A DNA stretch of 64,000 nucleotides from Bradyrhizobium sp. RP6 (GCF_003837805.1 NZ_RQIT01000002.1:434001-498000), one strand, 5' to 3'. Counted from the stretch's first letter, positions 41,356-49,332 are shown. The notes: a model not told the origin generated them from the sequence alone. Made by a program: numbers and translations.

Positions 41356-43606
41356 TCTCACGATCCCAGTTAGGCTCAACCTCGACCAGTTGAAGGAACA
41401 GCTGCGGCAAACGTCGTCGCTCACCGCCAACGCCACGCGCCAGATTGCGAAGCAGTTCCTCGACATGAATAAGGATCTCGCCAAAGACGCGATCTTTGCG
41501 ACGATGGCGCGCGGCGCCGTTGATCTCGCCGGCAAGGTCGCGCTCGCGGTTGGCGCCTACAAGCTCATGACGGCGGCGATCAGCGGCGCCTGCGAGCAGA
41601 TGCAACAGATGATCGATATCGCCGACAAGGCCCAAAGCCTTGGCGTCTCGCCCGCATTCTTGCAGGCGTTTTCCAGCGAAGCACGCAAGCTCAAGGTTGA
41701 GGCCGGCGAGCTCGAATCTGCCCTGGACCAGGCCTTCCAGGCGACTAAGGACCGCTCGCCGATCGACATCGGCGAATGGAGCGTCGGCGAGGAAAAGATC
41801 ACCGCCGTTGAGAAGGCCTTGCGCGTCTACAATGAGACGCTCGCGAAGGATGCCGGCCAACAACTTCACGGTTTGGTCCTGTTCCGGGATGCTCAGACCC
41901 AGGAGGACAAGATCAAGGCAGTGCTCGCGGCCATGATCCAGCTCGACAAGATCGGGCAGCATGCCGCCAGCCTGGATCTTGGCGAACGCATGTTCGGTGC
42001 CCAGATCGTCGACCGCATGCGGCAGGGCAAGACGTCCGCAGAAAGCATGCTGGCGACAATCAAAGAGGCCAACGCCAATTCAGACGGCATCTTCAGCAAC
42101 GCCTTGGTTGAGCGCGCAAAGGAAGTCGACGACCAGCTCAAGCTTGCGCACCAACGGCTCTCGACGGCGCTGAAGCCGTCCTGGGATGACCTCGCCAGCG
42201 TCATGATGGATATCAAGAGCGCCTGGGCCGACGTGATCGGCTACATCGCCAAGGCCGTAGAGCTGTCTAACAAGCTCCCGCGCATCCCCGGCATGCCTGC
42301 CAGCTCGACTGACCTGGAGGCCAAGCGGGACGCGCTGGCCCAGGTTCAGGCCCGATTGAACGGGACCGGTAGCGGTCTCTTTGGCAGCGTCAATCTTCCG
42401 CCTTTGTCGATCCCCGGCATCGGGCAGGTTTACGCCGGCACGACGGCGGACCTGGAGGCCCATCGCGACCGGCTGCAAAAGGAAATTGCGGCACTGACAG
42501 CCGGTCAGGATCAGTCTGGCCCGACCGCGCCCAGCCAGACGCGCGGCACCGGCCCGGCGCCGACCAAGATCAGCACCGGTAGCACCGTCGACAAGCTCGG
42601 CTCAGCCGCCGACGGCATCGAAAAGCGCATCGCAGCGTTGCAGGCAGAGGCAGCCGCTCTCGACCTGTCTACCGCCGCACGCGAGCGCGCCAAGGTAGCG
42701 GCACAGCTTGAGACCGTGGCGAAACAAGCGAACGCAGCGGCTGGCCTGGGCGAGAACGTCGTCACGAAGGAACAGCGCGCGCGGATCGAGGAAGTCACCG
42801 ACGCTTACGGCAAGGCCACCGAGGCGATCGAAAAGGCGACCGTCGCTCAGTCGATCCGGCGCGGCGGGCAGACGGCTTTGCTAGATCCCCAGGACGTGCA
42901 GATTGCCGAACAGCTGAGGGGCCTCTATCCGGAGGTGGGAGCGGCCCTGAACTCTGTTGAGGCGTCGGCCATGCGGACCAATGAGGCCATGCGGTCGATC
43001 GGCAGCACCATGAGCAGCAGTCTGACGACCGGCCTCGCGGACATTCTAGACGGCACCAAGAGCGTGTCGGCGGGCTTTGCCGATATGGCAAGGTCGATCG
43101 TCCGCGCGCTGGAAGAGGCCATGATCAAAATGCTGATCGTGCAGCCGATCATGCGGACCCTATCCGGCGGCCTTGGCTTTGCCGACGGCGGACTGGTCGG
43201 CGGCGGCGCGCCGGTCGCCAAGGCGGACGGCGGCTACATCAGCGGACCAGGGACCGGAACGTCCGACAGCATCCCGGCGCGGCTCAGCAACGGCGAATTC
43301 GTGGTGCGCGCCTCCGCTGTGGCGAAGCACCGCGCCGTGCTGGAAGCCATCAACGGCGACCGCATTCCCAGATTCGCCGATGGCGGGCTGGTCGGCAACG
43401 CCGGGAGCAGCGGGGCACCGATGATCGCCCCGTCGAACGTGATCGCGCCATCCATCTCGGTCACCGTGCAGGGCACCCCCGGCATGTCGGACCAGGACCA
43501 CCAGCGCACCGGGGAGAACATCGCTCGGTCGCTGGAGCATCACGTTCGCACCATGATCGCCCAGGAGCTACGGACCCAAATGCGGCCCGGCGGCGTGCTG
43601 CGCTGA
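41348..43606 (+). CDS. phage tail tape measure protein
   Basis: The 752-residue protein starts at ATG 41348 (the frame runs open from 41249). It is mostly helical with a hydrophobic patch (DLAGKVALAVGAYKLMTAAISGA) near residue 60, long alanine- and lysine-rich segments, and a C-terminal glycine-rich block. That block carries FADGGLVGGGAPVAKADGGYISGPGTGTSDSIPARLSNGEFVV, a pattern shared by many tape measures. Length sets the tail length; 752 residues would give a tail of about 110 nm by the usual 1.5 Angstrom per residue rule (inference). It is the last recognisable structural gene. Confidence 0.88.
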   Translation: MASLTIPVRLNLDQLKEQLRQTSSLTANATRQIAKQFLDMNKDLAKDAIFATMARGAVDLAGKVALAVGAYKLMTAAISGACEQMQQMIDIADKAQSLGVSPAFLQAFSSEARKLKVEAGELESALDQAFQATKDRSPIDIGEWSVGEEKITAVEKALRVYNETLAKDAGQQLHGLVLFRDAQTQEDKIKAVLAAMIQLDKIGQHAASLDLGERMFGAQIVDRMRQGKTSAESMLATIKEANANSDGIFSNALVERAKEVDDQLKLAHQRLSTALKPSWDDLASVMMDIKSAWADVIGYIAKAVELSNKLPRIPGMPASSTDLEAKRDALAQVQARLNGTGSGLFGSVNLPPLSIPGIGQVYAGTTADLEAHRDRLQKEIAALTAGQDQSGPTAPSQTRGTGPAPTKISTGSTVDKLGSAADGIEKRIAALQAEAAALDLSTAARERAKVAAQLETVAKQANAAAGLGENVVTKEQRARIEEVTDAYGKATEAIEKATVAQSIRRGGQTALLDPQDVQIAEQLRGLYPEVGAALNSVEASAMRTNEAMRSIGSTMSSSLTTGLADILDGTKSVSAGFADMARSIVRALEEAMIKMLIVQPIMRTLSGGLGFADGGLVGGGAPVAKADGGYISGPGTGTSDSIPARLSNGEFVVRASAVAKHRAVLEAINGDRIPRFADGGLVGNAGSSGAPMIAPSNVIAPSISVTVQGTPGMSDQDHQRTGENIARSLEHHVRTMIAQELRTQMRPGGVLR

Positions 43607-43655
43607 CAAACCCGGCGAAGGTCCGTTCGCAAACGCTATAGAGCACCCGAAAAAC

Positions 43656-43685
43656 GAAAACCCCCGCCGGCGAGCGAGGGTTTTC
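43656..43685 (+). terminator. rho-independent-type terminator after tape measure
   Basis: GAAAACCC (43656-43663) pairs with GGGTTTTC (43678-43685) around a GC-rich loop (CCGCCGGCGAGCGA). It ends the structural gene block 50 bases after the tape measure stop. The right arm itself contains the T-run. Confidence 0.6.
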
Positions 43686-43751
43686 AAAGGAGTGTCCAGT
43701 TAGTCGGAGTCACCACTGACCGGACGGTCCAGACCGAAGGTTCCAAGGCCC

Positions 43752-44225
43752 ATGTCTGAACGATCTAATTATAGCACTTCACCTCAGGTTCTCGCAGTCG
43801 ATTTCAAAGAAAGTTTGAACGCGACGAACGCGCCCATCCACGAAGTCGTCAGGACCTTCATTCCCGACTACGCCGCTATGATCCGCGAGCACGATGCGGA
43901 GAAGAAAAAGCGGCGTGCGCGCAACCGGCAGCGGCGGCACCGCGCGCGACCGCGCGAAACGAGTATCGCCAAGCTTGCGAGCACACTTCGCAAAGCGACA
44001 GACAAGCCGCGCGGCAACAAACAGCTCGAGCAATTCCGGCATCGTGTGGGGGAGCTTGCGAGCTTCCGCTTTCTCTCTCGGATCATCATTGCGCGGCACG
44101 GCCCCATGTCCGACGCCAATCTCGCACGGCATCTTGGCGACGGCTTCACTCGAAAGAAGGCGTGGCAGTTGCGCCAAATCGTTGCTGACCTCGAAGCTGA
44201 AGGCGGGCCGTGGCACTCGATCTAG
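43752..44225 (+). CDS. phage-element hypothetical protein, basic, 157 aa
   Basis: The protein has a serine-rich start, a strongly basic central run (EKKKRRARNRQRRHRARPRETS) that could contact nucleic acid, and a C-terminal helix-turn-helix-like end (DANLARHLGDGFTRKKAWQLRQIVADLEAEGGPW) of winged-helix character. I do not recognise the family. The position after a terminator and before a hairpin-rich noncoding block suggests a role in replication or control of the element, but this is a guess. AAGGTTCCAAGGCCC lies upstream of the ATG at 43752. Confidence 0.55.
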   Translation: MSERSNYSTSPQVLAVDFKESLNATNAPIHEVVRTFIPDYAAMIREHDAEKKKRRARNRQRRHRARPRETSIAKLASTLRKATDKPRGNKQLEQFRHRVGELASFRFLSRIIIARHGPMSDANLARHLGDGFTRKKAWQLRQIVADLEAEGGPWHSI

Positions 44226-45360
44226 CCTGCAATTTCGGAATTTCGGCCGTAACGCTCGTAGAAAAGCGCAGTGACTTGAAGGGCTTGCAACGGCAGGGTG
44301 GAACGCAATTTTAGGGAGGGTGGAACAGATTCAAAGCGTTCTGTTCCACCCTGTTTTCACAAACCCTATAAAACAAGGGGTTTTCGAAAACTCGACCTGT
44401 CACGCTTGCTAGAAGTGGTTAGTATTTTGGTTGTTTAGGATAGTGGGGAGCGTTAGCTCCCCTATTCTTAGGAAGCGTGACAGCGAAACTCGCGGTCTCC
44501 CTCGCTCCGCTCGGTCGCTTCGCTCCCGGGGGCTGCCGCCCCCGAGCCCCCGCCGGCCTGCGGCCGGCTCTTGAACTTATCTCCGGAGATGGGACGCTTC
44601 CGGCTAGGAGAACCTTCCGGTCTTGACGGGACTGCCTCCGGCCATGCTCCGCCGCCTCCGGCGGCTCACCATGGGCCACCGGCCTGACAGAGGGGGCGCG
44701 TCGCCGGCCCCAGGAGGCCGGCGCGTCGCCGGCCCCAGGAGGCGCGAGCAGTGACAACTTCTGATCTGGTGTGGCGGTCGTGCCCTTTACAAAGTTTTCG
44801 GTAGGACTACCGTTGTCTCGACTCATCCGCTGGTGACGGTCCGATCAGTTGCCTGACGAACCGTCACCGCGCGGGTGCGCTCCAGAGGGGCCAGGGACCG
44901 GATTTATCCGTTGCCAGCGGCCGGTTTCCTGTCCCCTCAGTGCAGCGCTCGCTGACGAATCAGCGTGCATCACACCGCAATCATCAAACACCCGGGCGCC
45001 TTCACGACGCAACGCGCAATCCAGGCACTCGTTGGGTTACGAACATGCACTTGCCCGTTATTTGGGCAGCTTTTGCCTGCTATGTGCTAACTTTCAGAAA
45101 ATGTTGCTTTAGCGACACATCCGGGCGTTACCGGAGAAAGTGCCTCAACGAAGCTCAGTCGGCAGTAGGAGCTGGCGATCTGAAGGTTGGTAAGGGGAGG
45201 CTGATGCAGAAATAAATCTTGCCGCGCTAAGTCGCTGTCCCGCCTCGATCCGGAATATCAGCAGTTACTTAATTTTCTGAATTTCAGAAGGCGGCCATCT
45301 TGCCGGCGACTCGCAAATCGCGCATCTCGATTCCCGTGCATCACCACATAAGGCTGACAA
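44226..45360. other. gene-free hairpin-rich block of phage element
   Basis: About 1.1 kb without a convincing gene. Perfect stems include AGGGTGGAACAG/CTGTTCCACCCT (44317-44352), an outer GTCACGCTT/AAGCGTGAC (44399-44481) around GGGGAGC/GCTCCCC (44445-44462), CGGGGGC/GCCCCCG (44527-44544), GCCGGCC/GGCCGGC (44552-44568) and GCCGCC/GGCGGC (44651-44665). A 23-base direct repeat with 25-base period follows (44695-44717 and 44720-44742). The remainder to 45360 shows nothing clear apart from GGTTACGA at 45035, an inverted copy of the arm-site octamer. Possible roles are origin of replication, packaging site or structured RNA. Confidence 0.6.
44695..44742. repeat. 23-bp tandem direct repeat, 2 copies
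   Basis: GGCGCGTCGCCGGCCCCAGG plus AGG is present at 44695-44717 and again at 44720-44742, with a two-base separator. It lies within the hairpin-rich block. Confidence 0.75.
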
Positions 45361-45621
45361 ATGACCGCCGACCTGGGAACGTTCATTCCGACCTCCACCT
45401 ACAACGATCTCATCGTAGCGCTGACTGAGATCGACCGCCGCAATCCCTTCAGCGAGGGCAGCCGAGCCGCCCGCGAATGGCGCGAAAACGAGATCAAGCT
45501 TGTCCTCGGCATGATTGGTGACATTTGGCCCCTGGAGATCCGCGGCGACCTGATCATTGATGCGCTCGAAGGTGGACAATCTGTCGCACTAAAAAATCCG
45601 CGAGATCCCATATCGCCCTGA
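45361..45621 (+). CDS. hypothetical protein, 86 aa
   Basis: A short ORF (MTADLGTFIPTSTYNDLIVALTEIDRRNPFSEGSRAAREWRENEIKLVLGMIGDIWPLEIRGDLIIDALEGGQSVAL...) with mixed alpha/beta character and no membrane or signal features. TAAGGCTGAC precedes the ATG, giving a weak ribosome site. A C-terminal NPRDP tail is disordered. No family recognised. It belongs to the accessory end of the inserted element. Confidence 0.5.
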   Translation: MTADLGTFIPTSTYNDLIVALTEIDRRNPFSEGSRAAREWRENEIKLVLGMIGDIWPLEIRGDLIIDALEGGQSVALKNPRDPISP

Positions 45622-45738
45622 CTACAGGCTCAACGCGAAAGGCACTCACAGTCGGGACCGTTCGCTCCTCCATGTTCGATACCAGCCGGCGCACCCCGCC
45701 GGCTGGTTTCTTCTCAGGGGACCATTCCGACTGATGAC

Positions 45739-46251
45739 ATGGAGAGTAATGAGATGCCTACCGTAGTGCTTCCCGAGGTCACCATTGTTAATGCCGCGGA
45801 GCGCGTCGTCGCCATCGGTCTAAAAGTATGGGACCAAGAATGCAAAGTAATGATCGAAAGCGACGACGCCGTGCGCTTCGCCGAACGTGTCCGAGGCCTA
45901 CGGAAGCGATCGATGGCGCGGCTAACTTATTTGGACACCCACGATGACGACGTGAAGGCTTATGTCGAGGTTAAGCACTCGAGCAGCGGTTACATCTTTT
46001 GCGTCGACCTTATCCGCGCTGAGATCGCGGGCGACGAGGTGATTGGGGACAAAGCGCAGCGATCAATGCTTCTCTCTGATGAGCAGATGTTCGAGTTCCT
46101 CGCTGATCTCGAATTCGCCGGAGGAGTAACGGCGTCGTCGGTATCGACCGCAAGCTTCAATGCCAAGACGACCAAGCCATTGCGTGCCGCGACTGCGTCG
46201 GACCTATCGGAAACGCTCAAACAAACGGTGGAATTGTTCCGCAGCAACTGA
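45739..46251 (+). CDS. hypothetical protein, 170 aa
   Basis: The ORF (ATG 45739; ATG 45754 also possible) encodes a soluble acidic protein with an initial beta segment (MPTVVLPEVTIVNAAERVVAIGLKVWDQECKVMIES), a helix (DDAVRFAERVRGLRKRSM) and two further strands. It ends in Thr- and Ala-rich sequence. Nothing indicates enzymatic residues. It lies in the accessory region of the element, with more AT-rich codons than the chromosomal genes. Function unknown. Confidence 0.55.
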   Translation: MESNEMPTVVLPEVTIVNAAERVVAIGLKVWDQECKVMIESDDAVRFAERVRGLRKRSMARLTYLDTHDDDVKAYVEVKHSSSGYIFCVDLIRAEIAGDEVIGDKAQRSMLLSDEQMFEFLADLEFAGGVTASSVSTASFNAKTTKPLRAATASDLSETLKQTVELFRSN

Positions 46252-46260
46252 TCTCCAGCC

Positions 46261-46310
46261 CTTGCCCAAAATCGTCCCTCGCGCTTAGATTGCGCGGGGG
46301 ATTTTTCATG
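46261..46310 (+). repeat. leader direct repeat, copy 1 (upstream of lipoprotein gene)
   Basis: CTTGCCCAAAATCGTCCCTC, GCGCTTAGATTGCGCGGGGG and ATTTTTCATG are closely repeated at 46760-46803 (CTTGCTCAAGATCGTTCATC, TCGCTTAGATTGCGCGGGG and ATTTT). It ends at the start codon of the lipoprotein gene and probably carries its promoter and ribosome site. Confidence 0.7.
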
Positions 46311-46541
46311 CGACAGATTTCTATACTGTTGACCGCGCTGTTTCTCAGCGCCTGCTCTGAGGGCTACGGCCGCTACGAGCCTCCAGTGGTCGATTCCTAC
46401 GGCAGGAAGCCTGAACAGCTCGCCAAAGACCAGCACGAGTGCATTGAGGCAAAGCGAGCCCACGGCTTCGTCGGTGACGCCCGTATGATCACCGACTGCA
46501 TGGAGCAGCGCGGTTACACGATCCTGACTCCGAAGGGATAG
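46308..46541 (+). CDS. small lipoprotein, 77 aa
   Basis: The protein (MRQISILLTALFLSACSEGYGRYEPP...) has a lipoprotein signal peptide with lipobox LSAC, so the mature protein starts at Cys16 with about 62 residues. The mature part has a Pro-rich start (YEPPVVD) and two Cys residues (HECIEAKR and TDCMEQRGY) that could form a disulfide. A degenerate duplicate follows directly downstream, sharing EPPVVD, two Cys and the C-terminal GY.xL..KG. Small lipoproteins of this kind near prophage ends may alter the envelope of the lysogen, though this is inference. The ATG at 46308 follows GCGGGGG. Confidence 0.65.
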   Translation: MRQISILLTALFLSACSEGYGRYEPPVVDSYGRKPEQLAKDQHECIEAKRAHGFVGDARMITDCMEQRGYTILTPKG

Positions 46542-46543
46542 GG

Positions 46544-46750
46544 CTTCTCGCCGGCTGCGCGGCCCGCACGCCCTACGTGGAGCCGCCTGTGGTCGATATG
46601 ACCGGCGTCGACCAGAACCGCTACAACAACGACCTCTCTGCCTGCACCAACGAGAAGATCGCGGCGAACGCCACGACCATGTGGACCAACGACATAATCT
46701 CGGTCTGCATGGAGCGGAAAGGCTACAGGGTCCTCGCGCACAAGGGCTGA
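46544..46750 (+). pseudogene. degenerate second copy of the lipoprotein gene, no start
   Basis: The frame contains the lipobox LLAGC, then AARTPYVEPPVVDMTGVD, two Cys residues (LSACTNEK, ISVCMERKGY) and YRVLAHKG before TGA at 46748-46750. No ATG, GTG or TTG precedes it in frame before the previous TGA. It is the mature portion of a paralogue whose signal peptide was lost when the upstream copy and its leader recombined. Translation from an unusual start (ATA at 46538) cannot be excluded. Confidence 0.65.
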
Positions 46751-46759
46751 TCCTGGTCG

Positions 46760-46803
46760 CTTGCTCAAGATCGTTCATCTCGCTTAGATTGCGCGGGGAT
46801 TTT
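46760..46803 (+). repeat. leader direct repeat, copy 2
   Basis: Second copy of the leader at 46261-46310, again followed by a phage-element gene (46820). It shares 20 consecutive bases, CTTAGATTGCGCGGGGATTT, apart from one G less. Confidence 0.65.
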
Positions 46804-46819
46804 ATATGGAGGGGCAACG

Positions 46820-47254
46820 ATGAAGCAAAAGTGGCGTGGATTGCCGCCCGGCGAACCCGAGCCGACTATCTGGCCTTTCGTTGTGTTCGTTTTCGGCATT
46901 CCCGTTCTTGCTGTGGTCAGCGGCTATTTCCTCACTACGATCTTTTTTGGTGTCGCAATCGGCCTTGTAGCTCTGGTCATTTACAAGAGAGAAAAGACGG
47001 CCGTGGAGGTAGCAGGGGCATTGATAGGCGCCGCCGCTCTGGCGTCCATCGGAGGTTTGTTCATTATGCCGTGGGGGTCGAACGACCACGGGTCCGCGCG
47101 GCAAGACACTGCCTATTCATGCCAACCCGAGCACTATGACCGAGACAATTGCGAAGCCCAGCGCGGTGGCATCAAAGCGTTGGGTCAATTTGTGAACGAG
47201 TTCAATTCGAATCAGGAGTTTAGAAGCGACATCAAGCGTCGGCTTGATCGCTGA
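46820..47254 (+). CDS. membrane protein of the phage element, 144 aa
   Basis: The protein has a Pro-rich cytoplasmic start, then three hydrophobic segments (FVVFVFGIPVLAVVSGYFL, FFGVAIGLVALVIY and AGALIGAAALASIGGLFIM) and a hydrophilic end with two Cys (YSCQPEHYDRDNCEAQ). GGAGGGGCAACG is upstream of the ATG at 46820. It lies between the lipoprotein pair and the integrase, with a leader related to that of the lipoprotein gene. I know no family. It is probably a lysogenic conversion or envelope gene, but this rests on position. Confidence 0.6.
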   Translation: MKQKWRGLPPGEPEPTIWPFVVFVFGIPVLAVVSGYFLTTIFFGVAIGLVALVIYKREKTAVEVAGALIGAAALASIGGLFIMPWGSNDHGSARQDTAYSCQPEHYDRDNCEAQRGGIKALGQFVNEFNSNQEFRSDIKRRLDR

Positions 47255-47257
47255 GAT

Positions 47258-49033
47258 TCACGCCATCATCGCATAGCTTATCGCCTCGATCATCGCTGTG
47301 CGATCCCGCAGCGGCCCTTCCGGCAGCACGCCATAGCGTCCGGTCGTGCTCGCCTTCGTGTGCCCCAACAGAACGCCATGCTGCTCATCCAGGTAACCGG
47401 CGGCGCGAAAGGCGTCCGCGACGTTGTGTCGGAAGCTATGGAAGTTGACGCGCCTGTCCACCTTCACACCGACGGCTTTGAAGTAGCCATTGAAGAATTT
47501 CGAGGCCTCGCCGAAATAGCCGCGCTTGTCGCGCTCCGCTTCTGGAAACAATCGCTGCTCACCACGCGCTGCCAAGCTGGCGTGATAATCGATGAAGCCC
47601 AGCTCGATTAGCTTGGAGTGCACCGGCACCACGCGCTTTGAACCCTCCGTCTTCGTTGACTTCTCATCATCGCCTAAATCGCTGATGTGAAAGACCCAAG
47701 TGCCATGAAGTTCATAAATGTCGGACGTCAACAATTGGCACAGCTCCCCAAGGCGTGCGCCCGAATAGATCGCGATCAGCGGAATCCAGTAGCGCCAATC
47801 CCTGATCGCCGCATTGCCCGCCTTGTGCTCAGCACCATCGCCCAGGCATGTGGCGAACAGAGGTGAATTGAAGATCGTCTTGAGCTGATCGGCGGTGAAC
47901 GGGAATCGGTTCTTGCGGCGCTTGTCGATCGACAGATACATTCCGCTCATCACGTCGTCGTCGATGTATTCGTTTTGCAGTAGCCATCGCGCGAAGCTGC
48001 CGAGCGCCGCGAGATATTTGTTGATCGACTTCTGGCTGATCGTCGGCTTTTTGACCGTCTCGTTAGCCTCGATCACCTTGCGAAACGACATGCCCTCGAA
48101 TGCCTTGCTGTCCGCCGCCTTTACCGGCCAGCGCGCCAGCTCTTGTTTCCAGTTGCGAACAGCTTTGCGCGTGATCACCGAGACGTGGGAGGCCTCGCCG
48201 ACGAACTCGGCAAAGAGCTTCACAATCTTGCGGTTCTGATCCCAGGTGTCCGGCCGCGCGTCTCCGATCCGCTCAGTTTTGAACTTGTCGTAAAGCTCCA
48301 TCAACGTTTCGCCCGGCGCGGCAACCCGCTTGCCCTGCGTGAGATCGGCCGGCACGACGATCGGATCGGACGGGACGCCGGCCCAGTTGCCGGCATCGCG
48401 TTCGGCCGCGCGCTCCAAGACCTGGATCTGTGCGCGCTGCAACCGTTGGCAAAGATCACGATAGGCGGGCGAGCCCTTGGCGATCAGCAGCCGCTCGCTC
48501 TGGATCACATCATCGGCCTTCCATTGGATCAGGGCCGTCTCGCCGGTCGCGAGGTGCTTCCGTAGCTCGGCAAGTTGGATAGCACGCCGGTCGCGGTCCA
48601 GCTTCGCCGCATCCTTCATGACGATCAGGTCGATGGTGGCGTTGAGTTGCACCATGGGGTCGGAAGACCAGGGCACGCGGCCCGCCTCGATATCGCTCGC
48701 GAGCTTGTCCTTTGCTTCCTGGATCGTCGCATCGGTCGGCAGCGCCGCGCGCGCCCGGCCATCCAGGTCCAGCTCGGTCTCGTAATGCGACCAAACGGCG
48801 GCTTGGAGATCGGCGGGGGAGGGCTCCCGGCGCTGCTCCATGTCTGCGAAGCGCGCACGGAATGAAGCGATCACGGGTGCCGCCCTGTCGCGCGCCAACC
48901 GGGGGTCGCTCGTCTTTAGCGACTGCCAAATCTCTTTGCGCTTGAGGACCGGCTGGAGCTTCAGGGGCACGCCAACGCGGACGTAGTAGGACGTGCGACC
49001 AGGACGCTTTTGGATGTTCGTGGCGATCGACAT
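47258..49033 (-). CDS. int: tyrosine site-specific integrase
   Basis: The 591-residue recombinase has an N-terminal arm-binding part, a core-binding domain (around WPVKAADSKAFEGMSF) and a catalytic domain with Arg in SGARLGELCQL (about residue 400), HSFRH (about 530) and the nucleophile Tyr in HTKASTTGRYGV (about 570). The HxxR box and Tyr are intact, so it should be active. It is longer than typical phage integrases (350-450) because of an extended N-terminal domain, a DUF6538-like layout. It faces inward from the right att site; its start at 49033 lies nine bases before three TCGTAACC repeats. Confidence 0.92.
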   Translation of the reverse strand: MSIATNIQKRPGRTSYYVRVGVPLKLQPVLKRKEIWQSLKTSDPRLARDRAAPVIASFRARFADMEQRREPSPADLQAAVWSHYETELDLDGRARAALPTDATIQEAKDKLASDIEAGRVPWSSDPMVQLNATIDLIVMKDAAKLDRDRRAIQLAELRKHLATGETALIQWKADDVIQSERLLIAKGSPAYRDLCQRLQRAQIQVLERAAERDAGNWAGVPSDPIVVPADLTQGKRVAAPGETLMELYDKFKTERIGDARPDTWDQNRKIVKLFAEFVGEASHVSVITRKAVRNWKQELARWPVKAADSKAFEGMSFRKVIEANETVKKPTISQKSINKYLAALGSFARWLLQNEYIDDDVMSGMYLSIDKRRKNRFPFTADQLKTIFNSPLFATCLGDGAEHKAGNAAIRDWRYWIPLIAIYSGARLGELCQLLTSDIYELHGTWVFHISDLGDDEKSTKTEGSKRVVPVHSKLIELGFIDYHASLAARGEQRLFPEAERDKRGYFGEASKFFNGYFKAVGVKVDRRVNFHSFRHNVADAFRAAGYLDEQHGVLLGHTKASTTGRYGVLPEGPLRDRTAMIEAISYAMMA

Positions 49034-49041
49034 TCGAGTCC

Positions 49042-49075
49042 TCGTAACCGTGATTCGTAACCACTACTCGTAACC
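49042..49075 (+). promoter_or_regulatory. three TCGTAACC direct repeats, 13-bp period (arm sites or int operator)
   Basis: TCGTAACC occurs at 49042, 49055 and 49068, exactly 13 bases apart, directly upstream of the integrase start and 73-106 bases inside attR. A fourth copy at 30850 lies inside attL. They are best explained as arm-type sites for the integrase or as operators for its promoter. Confidence 0.55.
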
Positions 49076-49147
49076 ACTCAGCGTGAAAAGCTGTTTTGAA
49101 TCATGGCTTTGTTGAAATCGTTGAATTTTTGCTGGGAGTCCTGAGGG

Positions 49148-49164
49148 TCCAGGTTCCCCAGCCA
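49148..49164 (+). repeat. attR core (17 bp)
   Basis: Exact second copy of TCCAGGTTCCCCAGCCA from the tRNA-Gln 3' end. A near copy, TCCAGGTCCCCCA, follows 43 bases downstream at 49191-49203. Confidence 0.85.
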
Positions 49165-49332
49165 GCTCCCGGCACTTTCCAAGATGAAGTTCCAGGTCCC
49201 CCAAGCAGGACGACACGTTGATCGGCCGCGTCGCCGCTCGCGACGCTTTGCCTCATCTCGCATTTCGCATTTCCGGGTCGGATCTCCACGCGCAGTATCG
49301 TCCTTGGGCCGTGCAACCCAAGGAGATCCCTG

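Larger units (their letters stand above)
30768..49164. mobile_element. integrated phage-like element (defective prophage or satellite), tRNA-Gln target
   Basis: About 18.4 kb lie between direct repeats of TCCAGGTTCCCCAGCCA, the 3' end of tRNA-Gln (30768-30784), and a second copy at 49148-49164 next to a tyrosine integrase. Inside are portal, protease, capsid, connector, terminase, tail-chaperone, lambda-I-like and tape-measure genes, all on the plus strand apart from one membrane-protein gene and the integrase. No repressor, replication, lysis, tail-tube or receptor-binding gene could be recognised. The gene order is unusual for a tailed phage, with both terminase genes after the capsid and connector genes. 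Confidence 0.85.

Noticed and set aside
44419..44826. Minus-strand ORF of 135 codons in the hairpin-rich block
   Set aside because: The translation is low-complexity Arg, Pro, Gly and Ala reflecting GC-rich palindromes; only the first 28 residues look protein-like and there is no strong ribosome site.
44849..45112. Plus-strand ORFs at 44849-45112 and 44940-45215
   Set aside because: Overlapping frames with no ribosome site, no family-like pattern and irregular composition.
30768..49164. Gene transfer agent
   Set aside because: Chaperones of GTA type and DUF3168 are present, but the integrase and the exact att repeats at tRNA-Gln show a mobile element rather than a fixed GTA.
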